Of a DNA stretch of 64,000 nucleotides, positions 56,765 through 64,000 are shown piece by piece (positions within the stretch are counted from its first letter, which is position 1; every line of letters begins with the position of its first letter). The stretch comes from Fomitopsis serialis (taxonomy: Eukaryota > Basidiomycota > Agaricomycetes > Polyporales > Fomitopsidaceae): NCBI RefSeq assembly GCF_022376445.1, contig NW_025955036.1, forward strand, positions 62,001-126,000, read 5' to 3'. Both the position numbers and the translations under genes were made by a program. The notes beneath the pieces are model-generated. The model was not told where the DNA came from. It saw only the letters and a list, made by a program, of their open reading frames with translations, and ran no database searches.

Positions 56765-59502
56765 ATGGCCGCTTCAGAGGAGGTATACGCGAAGGAGCTC
56801 TTCAAATGTGGCAAGGGTTACCCACTATGGCAGCCCGAGGCGACGGAAGACGACATAGAGATAGAGCTGGGGGACGTCGGTTACTTGGACAAGGGTGGAT
56901 TCTGCCGTCTGTTCAACGCGCTCCGTGACAAGGAAGATCCTCTGAACAACAAGCCTCAGCATGTCCCCGACGGATTCGAGAGGTTCACGATCGACATGCA
57001 GCCCAAGCGGACACCCAATGCTATCGGGGCAGGTCCCCTGCTCAGCAGGACCGTCAAGAGAGTTGGAGGGAAAGCGGAAGCCGTCGTGTATGTCTTTCAT
57101 GTCTTCGCAAGCTAGATCATCGTAAATCTCACCTTGCTGCAGACATGGCGCGAAGGCGGGCTTCGAGTTCGAATGTGTGGAGAACCAAGGTGCTTGCGTC
57201 GTCGTAGGCTCGTCTGCTGCGCGCGCGGAGCTCCACCAAGCGCGCCGGATGAAGGCGTATATGAAGAAGAACATCGACAGCTGGGTGTACTACGCCACAG
57301 AGGTCCTCGGTATGGATAAGCGGCTCGACGAGGTTCTGTTCGTCAGAGGATGGGTCAAGACGACGCATTGGGCTGTAGCCGCGTTCGTCGAGCGAGCGAA
57401 GAACGCGAAAGTGAGTGTCAGCGGAGGGCTCGGCGCCATCGCGGAAGTCGGCGTCGGCCTCGTGGTAGAAACGTCGTCGAGCTCTGTGGACCACCACACA
57501 GGTCCGGGGGCACCACGGTCCAGGTCCCGCAGGCCAGCCCCAAGCGCAATAAGAAGGGGAAGAATCGTGAGGTGGCTGAGGTCGGGCCCAAAGTCGAGAT
57601 GAAGCAGACCAATGTATCTTCTTGCATTACTTCAAGATGAAGAGGAGACTGGTTCTGCCGCAAAGATTGAAGCTGCGGCGGAACCGCAAGATGTGTCCTC
57701 TATCAATGATGACGAGGATGATCAATTCGAGGAAGCTCCGTTGAAGAAAACGGTATGCATCCGAGCGTGCCCGTGATTCACTGTCTGACGAAGATTGCGC
57801 AGTGCTACGATCCAGTTGACCATGTACTCGACTATATATTACAGGTTTGTTTCCGTAGAGTGCCTGCCTGTCGAACGTCCTCAGATCACCTCTACAGAAC
57901 TCAGACGCAACCGAAGCTATCGCGGCGACGGCGATATCCTAGAACTCTGCAAGGTGGCGACATACATTACCGTATCTACTAGTTCAGCTGACGTCTTCGG
58001 GGACAGAACAATGAGCCGAGTGAATACCCCATCCAGACGACATACCCGCTTTCCTTGAGACTGTCGCCCAGAAATCGAGCTCACCAATGATGGTCGTGAG
58101 TGTGTGTCCACTTGGATAGTGTTGGATCGTACTGATGGTGTCCTCAGTTGGTATGTTGCTCTTCAACGATGACATCACGATTCAACACATTGCGGAAAGC
58201 GCCGCCCTCGCGCAAAGAAACGCGGCGAATCCTGCCGGATCGGAAGAGAGGCCACCGAAGAGCAGACTGATCGCAAGCAGGAGCCGATCCAGATTCGGCT
58301 CAGGGTTCAGCTGGCGCCGACGACTCTGCTGGCAAGTCGCACGGCAACCGAGAACGTACCGCCAACGACGGCCGGGGTGACGCGGCCGGCGGCAACCGAG
58401 ACGCACCTCGTGAGGAAGGAGAGGGGAAGAAGTTTGGGATCAGTTTTGAGTCGAGCGACTCTCTGCTGCAAATGCCACACGACGTGGATCTCGAGCGCAA
58501 AGGCGGGGTCTTCGCGCTCGCGTACTCCGTCGCTGGCAACAAGGTCGCCGCCGGATTCGAGGACGCGACCGTTCTGGTATGGAGTGGCGAGAACCGCCGC
58601 CTGCTGTATACTCTTTCAGGACACACAATTCGGTCTGCTCGTTGGCGTTCTCGCCAGACGGTCAACGCTTGGTCACCGGGTCCAGGGACCACCTCGTCAT
58701 CATCTGGGATGCCGCACAGGAGATCGGCTGAGGACCCTGCGTGGCCATGATGGCTTTGTTAACTGTGTCGCGTACTCGCCCGACGGACGGATGATTGCCT
58801 CCGCTTCCGTCGACTCGCTGTGAAGTTGTGGGACCCAGACACTGGGTATGAGCGCTGCTCGACGGAGGGACACGAGGCGATGGTCATGAGCGTCGCTTTC
58901 TCTCCCGATGGCCAGCGATCGTATCCGCGAGTGCGGAGGGCGTGGCGTTCCTCTGGGACACTATCGACGCGCAGCGCACCAGCACACTCTCGGGGCACGA
59001 GGGAGTCATCTACACGACGAGCTTCTCTCCACATGGTGATCGACTCATCACAAGCTCAGACGACGGATCGGCCAAGGTTTGGAGCGCGATATCGGGAGAC
59101 GAGTACATGTCGCTGCGCGAGCACCAGGGGTCCGTCTGGGGAGCGGTCTTCTCGGCCGATGGACGACGCGTGCTCTCCGTCGGGAGTGAGCGAACCGTCA
59201 AGATCTGCGACTCGTACAGCGCGGAGCTCTTGGATACCATCGACGGCGGCGATGATCTTGCGAACGCGGCGACGTTCTCGGCGGACGGCAAGTACATCGC
59301 TGCAGGCGGCGAGGATCACACTATCTCTGTGTGGAACACGGATTCCAAGGAACGCGTCAGGCAGCTCAACGGGCACAGGGATAATGTCAACAAGATCATA
59401 TTCTCCCCCGACAACAAGCGACTGGTGTCTGCGTCGGATGACGGGACCGTCAGGATCTGGAGGCTGGATGGACCTCAGCTCCTCGCTCCTGTGGCGGTCT
59501 GA
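56765..59502 (+). CDS. Basidiomycete-specific N-terminal domain fused to WD40 repeats
   Basis: From ATG 56765 ([20 protein letters not shown]) the first 350 or so residues match a family common in mushroom genomes and known to me only as uncharacterised: [115 protein letters not shown] and [13 protein letters not shown] disordered acidic linker leads to at least seven WD40 units: [130 protein letters not shown] and [20 protein letters not shown]. Nine or so one-base frame breaks interrupt it, four between WD40 units 1 and 5. It is either a pseudogene or a badly called region; the all-deletion pattern shared with essential genes favours the latter. Confidence 0.65.
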
Positions 59503-60580
59503 TGAAATGGATCTTGAAGTGAGGATATTTAACATGGAGCATCGTGTACGGACGCAGTCAACATCGCCAGTCGATTTGTCATGTTTTTGAGAGATAACTA
59601 CTGGGAATCGATACTTGAGCCCGGTCGGATTGGCATCTACGCACGTCCGAATACATGGTTTTGCTAGCTTTACTAGGATTATGGGACCCATAATATCGAG
59701 TGGCCCACGCAGTACCCATCCACAGTCCGATTCGCTGGTATGTCATATCACAGACCTTCGGTAACGTATTAAAACGAACGTATTGCTACTCGCACCGTCT
59801 GCAGGAGGAGACGGGAGGGCTCCGAGTCACCGTACGGGAGGCTCGGAGGAGCGAGAGGCGGCGATGGATGAGGGACGAGATTGTGAGTACGGCATGTCTC
59901 TATGCGATTAAGCCCATACAGTGCTGACTAGCAGCTTGCCTGTCTACACAACTGCTCATGCAGCAGTGGCAGCGGTAGCTCCGTCAGCCCTGCGCGGGGT
60001 ACGAGCGTCGCTATCGAATACTGCGGATATTGTCTAGTGGACGCGGCGGCTCAGATTGTAAAGGTCGTCGCGAACTACATATGTTCAGACCATCACAATG
60101 GGAATTCTTTTTCACTTATATCCGCTCTTGCTTGTCGCGAACTGCTCGACGGAACATGGCGCGTTATATAGATATGCGATAGTCCAACAACAGTTCCAAG
60201 CAGACGTACGGGAAGCGATTCGTACCGAGCGACTAGTACACAACACATTGAAAACATTTGAACAGCAACACCCCGTTCGCGGAAGCTCCAGGCAATCCGG
60301 TCGGCGAACACAAGCGTATCGTAGAGCACACCCAGCAAGCCCGTACATATTGAGACTCCGAGACCATAGCCCGCGAAAGCATCAGATGGCTATAAGAAAT
60401 ACAAGGCTGCCAGGGCTGCCAGACGCAATTCAAGATATATCTTTGTGTATTGGGTTTCGTCGATCGTCCGCCCGTCACTAGAGTGAACGTTTGAACGTCA
60501 GCAGTCAGCGCTTCAGCGACGATGATGTGTCCAGCAACGTGCGACGTACACGTCAAACCCGTCATCTTCCGAACTCCCAA
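59503..60580. other. Intergenic with a possible membrane-protein relic
   Basis: A minus-strand stretch at about 60093-60400 reads YGLGVSICTGLLGVLYDTLV then FADRIAWSFRERG and another hydrophobic segment, reminiscent of the ends of mushroom multi-pass proteins (DUF6533-like). No start or upstream exons are evident, so I treat it as a fragment at best. The rest holds nothing recognised. Confidence 0.25.
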
Positions 60581-63500
60581 TCAGCCGCCGCTCTCGTTCT
60601 GGCTGCCCAACTGGGAGTGCGACTCGGATTGCGCAGGTGCGACTTCGGTGTCAGGTGTTTCCTCCCAACGCCTGTCGTCGCCTCGACGTTCATCTGCGTC
60701 CTCGCTCGCGCCCCCGACCTCGTCGCGAGAGCCTTTGTCCGCGTCCGCGTCCACGCCGTCCTCAGCTAGTCTGCGTGTGGCATTCGAGTCGTCTGCGTGC
60801 GGTTCAGTGGTATTTAGTGGCTGCGAAGGCTTGGTACTGTGGGCCGTGTCCTGTCCTTGTGGCGATTCGTCGAGCCGCGTCGTCGCGGTGTCCGTCGCAC
60901 CGGGTACATCTAGTGCTGCGCTCGGGCTAGTATCCACGGCTCGCCCTTCAATGTCCGAGTCGGGTTCCTGTGCTGCAGTGGTTCCTCTCAATCTGTGCCA
61001 GCTGTTTCGGCTAGAGAGCCTTCATCAGCGACGATCGAACGAGTGGAGTGCAAGGTTCACCGCTTACATGACTCGCACTATAGATTGTATCATACTGCCC
61101 GTTCGCGGTTCCGGTGGGTCCTGCTCATCCCCAGCTTTCGATGTAGGCTCTGGGTCAGTCGCTTCTGAGGAGTCAACACTTTGATCGTCTTCGCTCTGTG
61201 GCTCATCTGGAACGCATTCGAGCCAACCTGACCTGTTGCGAATGTCAGCGTGTCTTGGCACTTTGAGTGTCGAAGATGTGACTGACCAGCCTTTCTGGCC
61301 TATCTCAGGGTCTTTTAGGATCTCTTGTGTCCAGTGCACATACCAATGCAACTGAACGCAGAACCCTTGGACCGCCCCTTGTGGTGTCCAAGCTTTGCGT
61401 GTGAGCAGCCATTGAAGACGCCGTGCGATGTGGTTTGTGGAGATCATGATGTTCCGGCGGATCTCGGTCGCACCCAAGGCGGAATAGATGTCGCTGAAGG
61501 ACATGCGAGCCAATGCCCAATCGAGTATATATACTGCCGGGGGAGGAAGGTGTCGTATAGTGATTTTCAGCTCCTTGCGACGGAGGGTAGCCAAGTACTC
61601 GTCGAATCGTTGGAGCATGTCATCCAAATAAGCTCCCCTCGATGGTTCGTGTGGCAATGTGTGCCCGTTTTTAACGGATAACATGCATATCGCCAGAACG
61701 ATCGTCATGATCTGAATGGTGGATACAGGATCACCGAGTTTGGACACCGTCATGAGTGCAGTTTGCACGCATTCCCAGTCTATGCCGTTGAACATCAGCT
61801 TACAGCCATTGCGATTGAAGCAGATGTTTGACTTACTTTCAATGTCGCGCAGACGATATAGCTCAGTATACGGTGCACAGTCGTATGTTCTCGCCGCTTG
61901 CATCTTGGAGTCCTGCAAGTCCTCCGCAAGGAAGTCGACCGGCACATAAATGTTTCGTACAACATCTAAGGTGGCTCTTCGTTGTTTCTTGGACAGTCGA
62001 TCATCACGTAAATGCTGAAACAAAGTCATGCAGGCCTCGATTCCATGAGTGGGAGGCATAGCGCGGATCAGTCCAGATAGCATGCGACGGTTTGAGTCCA
62101 AATCGAGAGCCTGAGTGTCGTCGTCGAGTTCTGTCTGTGGTCGAATATTAATGAACTCGTCCAGCACCATGTGACCTATCAAAGTGGTAGAGGTGCTGTC
62201 CGGAACATCGTGTTGGTTACCAGATGGCGGCCTGGGCGCTCGTGAACGTGAATCCTGGCGGTTTGACAAGGCCGCGAAGGCGGTCTGGCCTAATTGTGTC
62301 ACATGTCTCATTGCTCGGGCACTAGGCATCGCTCGCACGCAGGTTTCCATTGCGCGAAGGACGGCTATGTCGTTTGCAATGGAATAAATGTCCCTGAATA
62401 TTGTGTTGTTTTTGCTGTGGGTTATCCAGTCATCCAGACATGATGCTTCATATTCTAGCCAGTTTTTCTTCATCATCAACGTACGCGTGCGTGCTTGATG
62501 TTGTACGAGGGATGCACGGAGGTCCTTGATCCGTTGGTATATATTATACACACGTATAGATGAAGACTGCAGCGGAATTTGGATCTTGATGAGGACGTCG
62601 ACCATGTGATGTAACAGCATGACGACCCAGTAAACCGCCCACCGCGTGCGTATGCAGGCCTTCCATATCCACCACGCTTGGGGCGACTTGTAGGGACTGT
62701 AACCACCCAGTGCGGGTGACACGGAAGTGAAAGCCAGAAAGAGCAGCAAGGCGCCGACAACGACCGTGCTCGGGACGGCGATGTCGAAGCCAAGCTCCCA
62801 GAGGTAGCCCACAATCCCAACGAGGAAGAGGACGAGGGCCACCTGAAGGAGAGATGGAAGGATGCTGACCATGTTTTCCACTTGCCCCTTGTCCAGTGCG
62901 TGCCTACGGAGCTGCCACGTCCAGATACTCTGGGATGCATCTTGCAGCCCAGCTTGCTCCGTGGCATGGAAGTTCAGCCATTGGTTCACGGCTAAACCGA
63001 CGGATGCCGCGCTGAGACTGAAGACTAGGGCGACGAACCACAGCGCGGCAATCCAGCGGGGCGCAGCGGGTGGCGGGGGGAGGTTTGTAGATAAGTAGTT
63101 CGTAAGAGCCATCGGCACCGGTACCGGGTTCGAGGAGTTGGCGGCCGCTACGACGACGGCGTTGGTAGCCATATTACTGAGTTGCAAGGATAGTATGCGC
63201 TCAAGGATGATCATATTGAAGTCCGGTGCCGGCAGCAGAACGGCATAGTACTGCACCACAAAAGCGGTGAGAACGGCGGAAAACAAGCCGGCCTACAAGC
63301 GAATCATCTCTCAGTCGCTCTTCGCGCGCGCCCAGTCAGCGGTGTGAACATGACTCACAAAGGTGAGCAGTGTATTGATTTCATTCCGCCATCGATCTGC
63401 ACGGTTCTTTTCATAGGCCCACGCTGTATCCGCCAGTTTCAACCAAGCTTCTTCTGGTGCCCCTGTCGGGTTTTGTGACTTCATGAACTTCTCGAGTAAG

Positions 63501-63948
63501 TTGAAGAAAGCCTTTTCCTGTTCTGACTGCACTGTTCCCTGCGCTGGAGAGTCGTGTGATGGCGGAGCTTCCGCCCCATCCGTTCGCACATACTGGTCCT
63601 GATGGTGCATATCATATTACGACCAGTTCACGCACAAGCATAGAATGATCGATGTCCGTACTCACCTGATTCTGAGGTGAAGATGCAGATTTACGAGGCG
63701 ACGGGGAGGCCCTCGTAGTACCCCCACCATCCGGGTTTGATGACTGCCATGCACATAGGTGGGCAATCGCATCCAGCCTTCAATCCTGCATATACTCACT
63801 GACGGATCGGAGCATAAGCCCGTTGAACCGATGGCAATCGAAGCATTGGCCGACGGTTCCTGTACATACAGTCCACGGATACAACGGCGATATCAGTTTG
63901 CGTGCCGTGCCAGTGGAGGGCGATGGTACGTACCTTGGGTGGGCCCAT
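60581..63948 (-). CDS. DUF6535-domain multi-pass membrane protein
   Basis: The DUF6535 pattern spans two exons: AFFNLLEKFMKSQN, KLADTAWAYEKNRADRWRNE, INTLLTF, then across an intron (about 63296-63353) AGLFSAVLTAFVVQYYAVLL, with APRWIAALWFVALVFSLSAA closing the domain. More membrane segments follow (VALVLFLVGIVGYLWELGFD; VVVGALLLFLAFTSV; WAVYWVVMLLHHMVDVLIK), then a 450-residue cytosolic part with no named domain. This is an uncharacterised family expanded in mushrooms. The 740-codon main frame is unbroken, in contrast to its neighbours. It could stop at 61064, but a GTAAGC donor there and a CAG acceptor near 60997 join it in phase to an acidic, low-complexity tail ending at 60581. Upstream small exons run to MGPPK at 63948; the frame is open beyond, so the true start may lie outside the window. 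Confidence 0.72.
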
Positions 63949-64000
63949 AATGGCGTTGTACGGCGATTGGTCTAGCTCGAGAGATACGATCAGGCAGAGT

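Noticed and set aside
1..59502. Widespread programmed ribosomal frameshifting or insertion editing as the cause of the frame breaks
   Set aside because: The breaks lack a common slippery site or downstream structure and occur in unrelated genes with a homopolymer bias. Sequence error is simpler.

Overview
This window reads as nuclear DNA from a filamentous basidiomycete, most likely an Agaricomycete. Genes are dense and split by many short (about 50-60 nt) GT-AG introns. Two STE3-type pheromone receptors and three CaaX pheromone precursors sit together. Several proteins belong to families seen almost only in mushrooms (DUF6534, DUF6535, and a basidiomycete N-terminal domain fused to WD40 repeats). 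I cannot place it to genus.

Layout. 0-3.8 kb: NOC4 (ribosome biogenesis) and eIF2-alpha, convergent. 4.4-20.8 kb: a B-type mating (pheromone/receptor) region. It holds a minus-strand STE3-like receptor, a DUF6534 membrane protein, two sister pheromone precursor genes (CaaX boxes CIIS and CTIV), a conserved membrane/coiled-coil gene, a third pheromone precursor (CIVA) and a plus-strand STE3 receptor. 21.5-26 kb: an SVOP-like MFS transporter and an SMP-30/gluconolactonase-like protein. 26.4-38.2 kb: a double-Myb Tay1/Teb1-like protein, the proteasome lid subunit RPN9 and a large SNF2-RING protein of the Irc20/SHPRH type. 38.2-45.5 kb: a gene-poor block with diverged, transition-rich repeat copies. 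45.5-53.8 kb: a STE12-alpha transcription factor, VPS36 (ESCRT-II) and an F-box-like protein. 56.8-64 kb: a WD40 fusion protein and a DUF6535 membrane protein that reaches the window edge.

How genes relate. The prenylated pheromone precursors and the receptors are ligands and sensors of the mating pathway. STE12, 25 kb away, is the transcription factor class at the end of that pathway. The rest is mostly housekeeping (translation, ribosome assembly, proteasome, endosomal sorting, genome maintenance).

Quality caveat. Many conserved genes, including essential ones (NOC4, eIF2-alpha, RPN9), carry reading-frame breaks. Nearly all of those I worked through are repaired by adding one base, usually in a short homopolymer. 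This looks like systematic single-base deletion error in the assembly, so coordinates below are for gene spans and no uninterrupted translation should be expected. Exon borders were chosen by eye.
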